A stretch of DNA of 64,000 bases from Plantago major (taxonomy: Eukaryota > Streptophyta > Magnoliopsida > Lamiales > Plantaginaceae). The notes below the pieces were generated by a model. The model saw only the letters and a list, made by a program, of their open reading frames with translations. It made no database searches and was not told the origin of the DNA. Every line of letters begins with the position of its first letter. Position 1 is the first letter of the stretch. The DNA is taken from contig CM048843.1 in the NCBI GenBank assembly GCA_026545765.1, forward strand, positions 18,629,200 to 18,693,199, in the 5' to 3' direction. Shown one piece after another: positions 47,852-58,187 of the stretch. The position numbers were made by a program, and so were the translations under genes.

Positions 47852-48258
47852 GAGAGGGCTGCAAGAGAATGAAGAGTTTTATCCGTTTTGTCTTTCGGCT
47901 TGTGTAACTAGTAATTAGTAGCTGATATATGAAACCTAACATTAATTATGCTCAAATTAAAGCTAGCTAGTATAACTTATAGTATGTAAGGACGTTGATG
48001 TGTTTTCAAGCTTTGGATAGTGCAATTGACTTAATGTCGATAAACAAGCCGAAAATCCCATAGAGGCGGATGATGAGTTGTTTGATCTGCACGAGGACCA
48101 ATATGTAGACTCAGAGAACGGCGATAACAGTATATTATGTGTATTATAACTAGTTAGTAGTTGATAACTCTTTAGTTTTTCTGTTGTGCATGATCATTTC
48201 AAAATTTGGGGACTTGTTTACTAACACATTTTACTGTATTTGTTACATGTTTTTGCAG

Positions 48259-50030
48259 ATGCCAGAGACCAAGACGATCGTCCCCCTCACGCAATGAAAG
48301 CAGGTAGTGAGGCGGGGACATCGTCCGAGGGGGAGGGCTCTGGTAGTCAGAGCACACTGTCTCGGATTGCTGAGTCCCCACTAGGTTCGAGCAGGAGCTC
48401 TACCTATGAGGATGACGACTGTCCCTACCTCGCGTGGGATCCCAGAATCCCGACGTTACATGGGATGGGTTGCCGGTTGTTTTTCCTATGGGTCCCAGCA
48501 CGTAAGTATTATACATTCTTTTTATATATGTAGCACATAACTTATGATAGTTGACAAGTATAAATTGTTGTACAAAACTAATTAATATTTGTTTCTTGTA
48601 TCTTACACTTTGACAACAGGTTATGGCCGAGTACCATAGCTGCAAAAATCGGTGACATCATTAGGACCAAGAGGGAGCCACCGGGGCAGGGTGGTGAGTG
48701 TTGGTCTAGGATATCAGACCGGATGAGAGCCGAGTACTTCGATGAGTTGCGGGTAAGTTAAAATCTGACATTCATTTAATTACTTGTTATTATAGTTGTT
48801 GTTTTAATATGTGAGTGGTATGTTAACCACTGTATGTGAGTGGTATGTTAGCCACTTTATTTGGGTGATATGTTAGTCACCGTTGTGTTAGTAAAACTTA
48901 GGACAATATGAGTGGTATGTTAGCCACTATACGTGAATGGTATGTTAGCCACTTTGTTTGGGTGATATGTTAGTCACCATTTATGTTATGTTGTTTTATC
49001 TTATTAAATTGATGTAGACGGATACCTATAAAATTTGAATGTGGTTTGAAATTGGGAATGTAGAAGTCGTACTACATTCCCAACAGGTTGCTCCCCGAGA
49101 TATGGCGTGTTTACGAGACAGTGGGGTCTGCTCGATACAGGGATATGGTTAGTACTTGGAAAAGAATTTGGGAGCGGAGACTTCCAAGGCCTCAACAGGT
49201 TGATCCAGAGGAGTGGGCCCTTTGGGAGGCATACTGGAGACGAACTGATGTCCAAAATAATGCCGCCATCAACAAAGAGAACCGGATGTCTCAGTCTAAA
49301 GGAGCAGGAACGGCCGTTCACCACCTTGGTAGGCGATCTACTATCACTGATCATTATAAATCGGTATGTAAGTGTATATGTATATATGTTTGTTGTCAAT
49401 TTAGCATGTACGTGTATTTATAACTTGTGAGATGATAAATGCTGCATATATATGTTGTTCAGTTGGCAAAGGGGGAGGTGAAATCCAAGTTTGACATCTT
49501 CAAAAAGGCCAAGCTCAGGGACGGCAAATGGACTGACTGCAGGGCCGAGTCTATTACGGTATGTTTATGCTGGTTAAAGTTCATATTTGTACACTACAAG
49601 TTGTTTTATAAAAACAGTAACTAATTATCATAACTGCAATTTACAGTTTCAGGCTGAGATTGATGCTCGGGTACAGAGGGAGGAGGAGGAAACGGGTGAC
49701 ATGCTGTCAACTGAACAAGTTGACAAAATCTTCTTGGAGGTCAACCAACCAAACAACAAAGGCCGAATATATGGACTCGGGAGCCTCGGTTATACATTGG
49801 CTAGTCCTGGCTCCTCATCAACATCCCAGCAGCCTAGACAACAGGTTTTCACACAGGCTCAGGTCTCGGAGTTGGTGCAGTCTCAGGTTTCTGAACATGT
49901 TGCCAGACTAGCAGAGGAGATGGAGCGGCGCAACACACAGCTGAGGGAGGAGATGAACGAGCAGCTTCGGTTGCAGATGGAGGCTTTCATGTCCAAGTTT
50001 AGTCAGCAACCACCCCCGTCTGGTAGCTAG
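48259..50030 (+). CDS. TNPA-like (plant transposase Ptta/En/Spm) gene, spliced
   Basis: Exon borders with good GT/AG signals are visible: 48259 to about 48500 (donor GTAAGTATT), about 48620-48752 (GTAAGTTAA), about 49087-49362 (GTATGTAAG), about 49463-49560, and 49629-50030. The protein begins with an acidic Ser/Glu/Gly region. It then has TIAAKIGDIIRTKREPPGQG, the domain core RYRDMVSTWKRIWERRLPRP and EEWALWEAYWRR, and SQSKGAGTAVHHLGRRS. It ends with a coiled coil (QVSEHVARLAEEMERRNTQL) and stops at 50028-50030. This matches the Transposase_24 family, which binds subterminal repeats. A frame change may exist in the exon at 48400-48490, since GLPVVFPMGPST reads in another frame there. Confidence 0.78.
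48811..48980. repeat. Array of short palindromic repeats in a CACTA intron
   Basis: Six units of about 25 bases occur, each with an inverted core: GTGGTATGTTAGCCAC (type A) or GGTGATATGTTAGTCACC (type B). Their starts are about 48811, 48836, 48861, 48908, 48933 and 48958, giving the order A-A-B, spacer, A-A-B. The array lies wholly between the donor at about 48752 and the acceptor at about 49086. Confidence 0.85.
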
Positions 50031-50796
50031 TTATGTTTATAGTTTGTTCTTGATCTATGTACGTTCGGATATATTCTCTTTAGATTTGTTCGGATAATTA
50101 AGACTTATTTGGATCTACGGTTTGTTAACTTATGAATGATTTATGATTGATTAAAACATTTTCCGTATTCTACATTTATTATCGAGCATTATATTGATTA
50201 AATAGGTGAAATACGAAAAACAGGTATTAATTAATTAAAAAAAATAAAAAAACTGTTAAATTTAGCGACGGATAGATTCTATCCGTCGCGAGTATCAGCG
50301 ACGGATAATCTATCCGTCGCCAATAATAAAAATAAAAAAAGCGGTCAAACTCTTCCTCCGTCGTTATACCCGTCGCAAATTTGCGACGGATATTTTATCC
50401 GTTGGAATGGAACTCCGTGGCACGACGGAGTTCCTATCCGTCGCCCCATCCGTCGCTAAAGGATGGGGCGACGGATCGGTGGCTTGGGGCGACGGATCCT
50501 TTTTTTGTAGTTTCCGGCCTTAGAAAGATACCTATTCCCAAATCCCTCCATTTTCTTCCACACCCGCTCTCTAATCCACCCAAAGACTTCTGTTTTAGAC
50601 CTCCCCATCTCAGTCGGCAAATCTAGATACTTATCATGTTTATCAACCACTCGAATAGGTAGAATATCTCTAATCTCATTCACTCTAGCATCATCTACAT
50701 TACGACTAATGACAACAGTGGACTTGTCCATGTTAATTTCTTGCCCGGAAGCAAGACTATATCTATGAAGGATGCGACAAATCTCAGTAGGGCCTT

Positions 50797-51934
50797 AAAG
50801 CAATAATTAAGGACCTTTTCGTTTATTGACTTCCTTATCTATTTTCCATCCATTGAAGTAAATACAAAGATTTTATTGTATGCACGGGTGATAGAACAAG
50901 TATATGAACTGAGTACCTACTCCATAAACAACTAATACATGTAGAATATATTTTCAAAATAGTATAGTTTTGAACCTTTCTGTTGTCATTCAAATTCATT
51001 CCATCTCGTTGAGTCTGATCTTGAGACCGTAAACGCTTATTCGATTTAGTCGATTTGTTATCCATCATGAGTTTTCAAATGTAACCAATTCCAAGCAAGA
51101 ACTATGCATGTTTATCAGATAAACAAAGCTTACAATCATGCATCACATTTCACAACTAAAAGTAACAGTTGAAATATAGGAAAAATTTCAACATCTAGGT
51201 GTTGTTGTTGTTTGAAATCAAATATGGAATTAAAAATTATTTCGAAACAGTGATCATGAAAAAATCAAAAAAAAAATTAGAGCATAGCGACTACTAATGG
51301 ACAAAATTCTACATCAAATGCCTCGGTTTCGTCTATAATGTAAAAAAAGACGAAATCTATAATATGTAGACTTAAGAGATTTAATCACCAAAGAGAAATC
51401 TCCTTTGATTAATTACTACATGTTGTGGATCAGAATTTTGAACCAATTCAGTTGCTAATTTCAGTTAAACCTCCGCACCTTCTAGAAAAAATCATAAGAC
51501 CCAAATTTTGACGCCAAGCAATAACATTGGCCCCGTTGATCCTTAACAACAACAATACCACCCCTATGTAGACTCTACGTACTCAACCGTAGCATCAAAA
51601 TTAGCTAATATCATACCAAGATCAAGCGGCAACCTGCTGCCACAGTTAGCTATGCAACACTTAGAGATCTTTAACTGACTCTACTTTTTTATCCTTAAAA
51701 TAATGCATTAATATAATCTAATAAAGTTAATTTTAAATCATAACAAATTCAATATATATAAATTGAAATTTATATTCAAAATGTTCCATATAGTGAGTAT
51801 ATAAGACAGAAGGTAATATTCGAACAAATAATGAGTAAAAGGTAGAAAACATGTGAGAATTCACGTAAATGTTGATAGGATGATGGTTTTTATTTAATTC
51901 AATACGTTAGTTTATTGCTAATTTTTAAAGTGTC
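50797..51934. other. Intergenic stretch without recognised gene
   Basis: A minus-strand frame at 50835-51068 starts MMDNKSTKSNKRLRSQDQ and reaches a donor-like AAAGGTTCAA. It could be a first exon, but there is nothing to join it to. The remainder is AT-rich with no clear repeat. Confidence 0.35.
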
Positions 51935-52175
51935 CGTTTGTAGTCGGACACCTAAATAAATATTGATTTTTTGATAAATTGAGGGAGTATTAAGTATTTA
52001 ATAAATTAGCTTTTTTTTAAATTTTATTATTTCAATTTATATCATTTAATAAATTTATATAATGTTTAATTTAATAAATAAATAATTTAACTAATTAATA
52101 AAATATTCAAGTTTGGTGTCTATGGATTCGTCTTGTCGCGGTGAATCTATATATATGTTCAAAATAATTTTCGGT
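51935..52175 (-). mobile_element. Stowaway end fragment and inverted Helitron 5' scrap
   Basis: TTGAGGGAGTA at about 51979-51989 looks like a Stowaway end. Next to it is a hairpin word (GTGTCCG...CGGACAC). The stretch to 52175, read on the minus strand, resembles the Helitron segment at 22345-22430 (GACGAATCCATAGACACCAA shared almost exactly). Both are fragments. Confidence 0.5.
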
Positions 52176-52176
52176 G

Positions 52177-52218
<42 letters not shown>

Positions 52219-52311
52219 TGATATCTTCTTATTTAAAGTTTGTAATTTGAAGCCAGATTTAATTTGATGGTTCTTGCTCGAATTTAGTAACATATGAATC
52301 AAGTGGTTTTG

Positions 52312-52378
52312 TGATCCATGAATGGATTGGAAAAGAAGTTGAAGGTGATCCATGAATGGATTGGAAAAGAAGTTGAAG
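52312..52378. repeat. 34-bp tandem duplication
   Basis: TGATCCATGAATGGATTGG... occurs twice, at 52312 and 52346. A TA microsatellite lies just upstream (52179-52214). Confidence 0.9.
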
Positions 52379-52384
52379 TTATAT

Positions 52385-52679
52385 ATATAGATTACCAACA
52401 AAATAGTGGCGCTTTAACAACGAAATAGTAATATCCGTTGGAAAAAACTTTCTGCAACGAAAAAAAAATACTTTCACCAACGAAAATAAGTATTGCAACG
52501 AAATAGTAACGAAATCATATTCCGTTGCAACTATTAGCAACGGGGCAACAAATATCCATTCGAAAAAACTTTCTTCCGTTGCAACTATTAGTAATATTCG
52601 TTGGAAAAATCCTTCTGCAACGAAAAAAAATGCTTTCACCAACGAAAATAAGTGTTGTTGAAGTCCCTTTTTCTTATAG
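52385..52679. mobile_element. Fragment of a second CACTA-like family
   Basis: Repeats of CAACGAAATAGTAA and TTCCGTTGCAACTATTAG fill the segment. Its right end reads CCCTTTTTCTTATAGTG, the inverse of the common CACTATAAGAAAAAGGG end. The matching left end is not present, so it is truncated or internally rearranged. Confidence 0.55.
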
Positions 52680-53115
52680 TGTAGTGAGCATGGCTTTTTC
52701 CTCTGGATTGGTTTTTTCTACATCCCCATTTCCTTTTGCTAATTAATGAACCAACCTATAAAATGAAACCTTAACCAAGTCCATAATACGCACCACATTG
52801 ATCGATCTCAATATATTGATACCTAATTATAAGAATAATAATAAAATGGTGAAGGATAAGAAGAACCACTTCATTTTTGAATTCTTTGATGAAGCTACAT
52901 ATATAAGCCTTGATATACATGCATTTAGATTTTAAAGTAGAAAGTAAAATAAAATGAATGTGAATAAAGCCCAAATCATTAATTAATAACACTTTCAAAA
53001 TTTAATCAATGAGAAAGCTGATGAAACATAAAAATGCAACGCTAAACTAGTTGAATCATATTGTTCTTTCGTTCCATCAAATTACAAATTTAAACAAGAA
53101 GTCAACAAGTATATA

Positions 53116-53562
53116 TTACCCCGTCCATGATTTTTTCTTGGAACCCGCTCCCTGGGAGGGCTTCTCATCAAGAAGATCCTCAAGCAACTTATCATCATAA
53201 TACTCGAACTCAATAACTTCCTCATCCGAGTACCCTTTCGTAGATCCCTGATCCAACTTCTCTCCACCGGACGAACCCGCCTCATGATCAAAGCTACTAA
53301 TTTTACCTAAACTGGACACAAGCTTAGGGTCCGGATTCTTATAATTCCCGTCATTAGGAAAGTTCAGAATGGCCTGATGACCTCTCAAGGCATAGGCTGC
53401 CCTGTCATATGCCCTAGCTGCCTCCTCAGCTGTCTCAAACGTCCCTAGCCACAGGCGAGCACCACTTCTATTAGGATCTCGTATCTCAGCCGCGAACTTG
53501 CCCCAAGGACGCCTGCGAATGCCCCTGTACTTGGCTGCTGTCTTGTTGGTTTCGGGGTCCAT
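53116..53562 (-). CDS. AP2/ERF transcription factor, small group IX type with EDLL-like motif
   Basis: The single-exon protein has 148 residues. The AP2/ERF DNA-binding domain spans residues 11-69: [20 protein letters not shown], the conserved [19 protein letters not shown], and HQAILNFP. Ala and Asp in AAEIRD are the ERF-type positions that read GCC-box DNA. Residues 115-132 ([18 protein letters not shown]) match the EDLL activation motif known from the ERF098/TDR1 group of Arabidopsis. The linker is Ser/Gly-rich and the C-terminus Lys-rich. The start is the only Met before the domain. A TATA box, CTATATATA (minus strand, 53660-53668), lies about 100 bases upstream. The frame is intact. Members act in ethylene, defence and stress responses; the exact role here is inferred. 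Confidence 0.92.
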   Translation of the reverse strand: MDPETNKTAAKYRGIRRRPWGKFAAEIRDPNRSGARLWLGTFETAEEAARAYDRAAYALRGHQAILNFPNDGNYKNPDPKLVSSLGKISSFDHEAGSSGGEKLDQGSTKGYSDEEVIEFEYYDDKLLEDLLDEKPSQGAGSKKKSWTG

Positions 53563-53659
53563 TTTGGTGATTTTTATTGAATATATTGTTCAATGAAACA
53601 AGCTAAGGTTTGAGCAATATTTGGTTTCTGGATAATAATAATGAAGGGGTCCAAGTCAA

Positions 53660-53668
53660 TATATATAG
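53660..53668 (-). promoter_or_regulatory. TATA box of the ERF gene
   Basis: CTATATATA on the minus strand lies 98 bases before the ATG, which leaves a leader of roughly 65 bases. I see no clear GCC box nearby. Confidence 0.5.
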
Positions 53669-54336
53669 GTATGATATGTAATGGTCAAGATAGGGAAAGA
53701 AGGTCAGACGTGCCGGTTTGAATTTTTCTATACATATAGTAATAATTATTAATCAATATAAAGAGTTCGTTCGTACTTTTGGTTGGATTCTTGTCAAAAG
53801 ATGATGTAGCACTACATCATTCATACATATATACTTCAAAAATTGCATGTGTTGTCTGAACCCTAAACTTGGGATCTTCCATGTATTTGCCTTGTACAGT
53901 TAATTATGCATTCAATAACTATGGCTGCAATTATTTTATGTTTGTTTTTATATGAAGCAATTTGCCAAGTTAAAGAAAAACATAGTATGAAATAAAAAAG
54001 ATGGACCCGTTTACAATTCGACTCTATTTGCAATTGATTAGCATACACATATCTCAGTAGTAATGGATCTCAACCATTAGATTCTTTTGACAATAATATT
54101 ATTAATTGTACTTAATCCCAATCGTTCATATCGATTTAAAAAAATTATAATTTCCTAACAAATTTTATAAATTTCCCTTTTAAACTAATATTGTAAATCA
54201 AATCATGAAATCAAATGAAAGTCTGAAATGTGAATATACATATTCACATTCCTCACGATCTAACAAACTGCCGTTTACATCTCAATTTTAGCAGATAAAA
54301 TCTTCATCCCAAATATATATTGTTCCCTTTTTTTTA
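53669..54336. other. Intergenic stretch upstream of the ERF gene
   Basis: AT-rich sequence with no gene or clear repeat. It may hold ERF regulatory sequence. Confidence 0.4.
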
Positions 54337-54880
54337 GAAGAAATGAAGGATTTCATTGAAGAAACAGATCAACACAGTACATCACAAAAAGTTCTCAAAC
54401 TCGGGATGTCAAATTCTGATAACCATCACTATCCCTATCTATATGCTGGCTTAATTCATAAGCTACTTTATTAGCAGTACGGAAAACATGACAAAACGAA
54501 ATAGAGTTAAAACGAGGAACATTGTCATTAATGAATAATTAGGCGTTAAACATATTTTAAACTGTATCTATACTAGTATGTTGCTATAACTGAAATTTGA
54601 CTAGTGCTATTTTGTAAAAAAACACAAATATATTGGTATAAAAAATTTTTAGGTGTGGGTAGAGCATTAGGTAGCTCAAGGCTAGCTCCGCCCCTAATCC
54701 CAACCATATATGAAGCAGCAGTAAAGGAGGTGTCCGCATTTATCTTAATGGTAGAACTTGATGGCGGAGACCAACTAGCAGTAGACTCAGGTGGACGCGG
54801 GGTAGCAAAATATAATCTTTAGCTTCTTGAAACTGTACCAGATAAAGACGTGTAGATATGATCTTCTCAATGGGATCTCG
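54337..54880 (-). mobile_element. 3' tail of a second LINE, with a hAT-like scrap
   Basis: On the minus strand the RNase H start (IKINADTSFTAASY at about 54700-54745) and its end (FRTANKVAYELSQHIDRDSD at about 54420-54490) are readable. A poly-A follows (poly-T at about 54329-54337). Between them, 54540-54705 ends with CTAGCTCCGCCCCTA, a typical hAT terminal word, so a hAT-type insertion or its remnant probably splits the LINE. Confidence 0.6.
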
Positions 54881-55326
54881 TCTGACTCAACATATAAAGA
54901 GAGAGAAATGGTCACCATATCATCTAGCATGTGAAGGCATTCATTTCACTAAGACTACCCGCATTGGGTGATTGGACGCTGACGTCGCGACGTAACGATC
55001 CGCGATTTAGATTTTCAGACGTTGACGCGTCACGGAAATGCCACGAATTTCAATTTTTTTTTTTACATATTTAACATATTGTAAGAGTGTTTAGAAGTTG
55101 AAATTAGTAAAATTGCATTTTTTAAACTCGTTTTATAATTTATTGGGCAAGAGGCAGGAATATATTACAACAAACCGCTGAAAATTTAAAAACTAAATGG
55201 AAATGCAACAAACACACAACACACGAATGCATTAAACAAACAAACATACACTACACGATTGGTGACGCTCAATCTCCATGGTCAACGCATTCTCCAAATA
55301 TGTTCCATCAAGTCCCTTTGAGTTCT

Positions 55327-56534
55327 TCATGCGGCACCTCGTGCATTTGCCGTGAAAAGTTCATGTATTACGGGATAGAGTTTATTGTTGATTGTGCTTC
55401 GGATCTGAACTCCGTCAATCACATGGGGTACATTCTCACGGGTATCTTGTTCGAACTCTTCGATTTCCTTGTCATAATTTAGGTATTTGTGGCGCTCATC
55501 CTCAACTATCATGTTGTGGAGTGTGATGCAGCAATCCATAATCTTTTGAGTGTCTCCATTGTGTGCAAGGGCGGATTTCGATAATTGCAAATCGTGCTTG
55601 CAGATTCAAAGCATCGTTCCACATCTTTCCGGAAGACTCGACGCCAGAGAATTTGCTTCTTTGTGCGTTACGGATTCGGATGGCAGGAACAAATGTAGCC
55701 CAAGGGTAGATGCCATCGGTTAGGTAGTAAGGCATGTCAGATCGATGGCCATTGACCTCAAAGTTAATCTGAGGTCCCGTGCCGTTCAGGAGATCGTCGA
55801 ACACCGGTGAACATTGCACGATCGACAAGTCATTGTATTTTCTGGAAATCCCGAAGAATGAATGCCATATCCAAGTATCTGGGGATGCTACTGCTTCTAA
55901 AACAAGGGTAGCTTTTGCTTACGCTTGAAATTGACCGTACGCCTTGGGGCAGTTCTTCCATGTCCAAAGGCATACAATCGATACTCCCAAGCATGCCCAC
56001 AAATCCTCTTGCGGCGTTGATTGCCGAATCCTTGAGCATCGGCCTCGTTGGCCCTCCGCATATATGTTGGACCAAACTCACCACCACAAAGATCACAAAA
56101 CGCGAAAGACACTTGAGGGCCGTGCTTTCACCAAGTCGGCAATACTCACAACCGAGTCGTGAAGCCCCATAAGCTAGCATACGAATGTCTGCGGTACATT
56201 TTTGTAGTGTGGTTAACCCGGCCAAGACCATCCGCTTGCACACAAAGTAATCATCTTGACGACTACACCAAAGAATCACCCGTTCGAACAACGACCTCTC
56301 CATTACGAATCTCCGTCGAAATTTATCTCGCATATGGTGGGTTAACCTCAAGTAGTCTTCCTCCAATTGTTTGCCACGCTCTTCTCGACTTACATCAATG
56401 TAAGCACGCTTCTTCTTAGCCGTCGTGGCTCGTCCGGTTGTTGATGTTCTTTGGAATTGTTGGATCATATTTGGTACATTTTGCATTATCATGGTTTGGA
56501 TTTGCGAAAGGATTGGATGAAGAAGAACAAGCAA
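55327..56534 (-). pseudogene. PIF/Harbinger DDE transposase, frameshifted
   Basis: The main frame (55830-56534) has RRRFVMERSLFERVI, LTTLQKCTADIRMLAYGAS, GESTALKCLSRFV and FVGMLGSIDCMPLDMEELP, with the first catalytic Asp in GSIDCM. Downstream pieces are in other frames: SPVFDDLLNGTGPQINFEVN and YYLTDGIYPWATFV (second Asp) at 55502-55828, and CCITLHNMIVEDERHKY at 55327-55590. The order matches the plant DDE_Tnp_4-type transposase, which cuts and pastes the element. Frame changes near 55830 and 55590 make it a pseudogene. The usual SNNDINVL block between the first and second parts is missing or garbled. Confidence 0.88.
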
Positions 56535-56693
56535 GCTTTCATCATCGATGATGAATTGGACATGATTATCTTTGGAAAATTGAAGTAGATAGAGTGTTTT
56601 CTGTAGTTAAGAAAATGGAAGAAGGGATGAATGCAAGTAGTTTGTTGTGTATAAAAATGTGTTCTATGGTTGCATTATATAAAGGTTATGCGA

Positions 56694-56900
56694 GATGTAT
56701 GACTCATTTCTTAGTCATAGCTGAGTTAGACTGCATTGGATTTCTCATTAATTGAATATAAGATGTCTGAGATGTATGACTCATTTCTTAGTCATAGCTG
56801 AGTCAGACTGCATTGGATTTCTCATTAATGGAAGATAAGATGTCTGAGATGTATGACTCATTTCTGACAAAGCAAAGATAAGATGCCTGACAGAGTAAGG
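56694..56900. repeat. 77-bp tandem repeat, 2 full units plus a partial
   Basis: Units start at 56694, 56771 and 56848 with GATGTATGACTCATTTCT. Each contains TGACTCA, a bZIP-type site, and the inverted pair TTAGTCATAGCTGAGT. The array lies between the two Harbinger genes, just upstream of the transposase start, where promoter elements would be. Confidence 0.9.
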
Positions 56901-57300
56901 ATAAATCACAAGACTTACTTTCCGTAACTCAAATAATTCAAACTCAAATTCATATTCAAATTCACAAATATATCTAAGAATGTTTAAATACTGAAAACCT
57001 AACTTGCTGGAAAGGAAACCTAATACAAAACGAATTCTAACAACTATTAAAAATTACAAAAAGTGCCCAAAACTTATAAAAATGCGATTTTAACCCTCCA
57101 AACGATCTCCGTTGGCCGAAATCCATCGTACATCATGGCAAAGCGATGACTTTTACTCAGAACACCATTTCTGCATGGAAAACACTAAGCTTTCATCGAA
57201 ATCTGACACTTCATTTTCACATCAAAAGCACACTGATTTTATTACAACGGACACTTGGAAGAGTAAAACACAAACAAGCCACACTTCGGGAAGTAAAAAA

Positions 57301-57366
57301 CAAACAAGCAAACTAAAACAAGCAAACCGAAACAAGCAAACCGAAACAAGCAAACTAAAACAAGCT
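57301..57366. repeat. 14-bp minisatellite
   Basis: ACAAGCAAACTAAA/ACAAGCAAACCGAA is repeated four times with T/C-A/G variants. Confidence 0.85.
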
Positions 57367-57526
57367 CTCAACTTCAGCCATTACTCGGACGGAAACAATT
57401 CCTTCTGCAGTGCATCACAAACTCCCTTATGTGTCATGTCAAGTTAGCATAGTTCCCATAAGTGTCATCCACATGTCCATCTTCTTCTCCTTCATCTTAC
57501 GTTCTTCCTTTTGCCGCAACCCAAAC

Positions 57527-58187
57527 TCATCTTTCCAACTCAAGGTATTGGGGATAACTTTCATTAAAGTTAACCCATCCCTCGCTCATTGCATCCATTG
57601 AGGAGTTGCCAGAACTACCACCTCTAGCCATCTTCTTTGCCTTGTCACGACCCATAGGACGTTTGCTAGGCGTGACATCGACATCGTCCTCCTGGGCGCT
57701 TGCTCCCACTACTAGCACCTGCTGATGCTATTGGTTGTTCATCATCAACTAGAACATCAACCCTCGGAGTTATTGCGGCCTTCTTGTATGTTTCCTCCAA
57801 GTTCATCCTCGTTTCCCACTGGTAATTGCTTCATGGCATCCCACTGCTTGAATAGGTTGAATCTGGCGTTACAACCGGACTTCTCTTTGTAGAATTCCTG
57901 GGCTGTTTCAGTTACATTGGCTTCATTGTAGCCACTCCGATCGCCGACAACCCTAGTAACACGATCCACACAAATCACCCACCAATTAATGTCATCTCTC
58001 ATCCGCTTAAATCAGAGGCAAGTGAATCATGACTCGCTTTTTTCCAAACCGGACATCCTCCCATCTCTCGCACGCCCTCGAACTTCTCCTCGACTTTCTT
58101 GAACAAACTTGCATACCTACGATTCGTGCTAATGATCGGATTTGCGCTTAACGGCCATGTAACAAGAGATGAGAACCAAGTCCTCAT
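57527..58187 (-). pseudogene. Harbinger Myb/NAM-like accessory ORF, broken
   Basis: Three minus-strand segments give, in order, ISTNRRYASLFKKVEEKFEG with CPVWKKASHDSLASDLSG; DDINWWVICVDRV, NVTETAQEFYKEKSGCNARF and KQWDAMKQLPVG; and SKRPMGRDKAKKMARGGSSG. This is the known layout of the PIF/Harbinger partner protein: a Myb-like DNA-binding part, then the NAM-type C-terminal domain with the RPxGRDKAK motif. The partner helps recruit the transposase to the ends. A stop or frame change near 57999 and another near 57740 split it. It lies between the right end and the transposase, transcribed in the same direction. Confidence 0.8.

Larger units (their letters stand above)
45982..50513 (+). mobile_element. 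CACTA (En/Spm) element with TNPA-like gene, lacking the main transposase
   Basis: The element interrupts the LINE between the words for SKAGK and EVLIK. The right end (TTTTTTTGTAGT, about 50501-50513) and left end (TATACAAGAAAG, about 45984) are diverged forms of CACTACAAGAAA ends. Subterminal blocks at 46020-46290 and 50260-50500 are packed with GCGACGGATA and its inverse, the expected binding sites of the TNPA-type protein. Inside is a spliced plus-strand gene. I find no Transposase_21-type catalytic domain, so the element seems internally deleted and dependent on another copy. Confidence 0.85.
42991..50796 (-). mobile_element. 5'-truncated L1-type LINE, split by two DNA transposons
   Basis: The LINE reads on the minus strand in three blocks: 50520-50796, 45052-45980 and 42991-43730. 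The parts in order are the RT end (QEINMDKSTVVISRN, WKKMEGFGNRYLSKAG) and the post-RT domain (KEVLIKFVLQAIPTYVMGYF, MGFRDLKSFNLAL, WKSICAALPLVRKGVRWRIG). Then come a zinc-binding reverse-transcriptase domain (WQLKLPNKIKVFFWR, CPVCLSCDETIIHTL), a linker (WCLWGNRNKLVHEN), and a C-terminal RNase H (IFEGDCKGVIDQI, RSSGNNLAHLLAK). The 3' end has a poly-A (poly-T at about 42991-43000 on the plus strand). About 1.9 kb of LINE remains, so most of the 5' part is missing. The MULE-like and CACTA insertions came later. Confidence 0.85.

Noticed and set aside
48811-48980. CRISPR-like array
   Set aside because: This is a plant genome, the units are palindromic with little spacer diversity, and they lie in a transposon intron.
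50835-51068. Minus-strand frame starting MMDNKSTKSNKRLRSQ as a possible host first exon
   Set aside because: A donor-like site exists, but no downstream exon was found before the LINE, so the gene cannot be supported.
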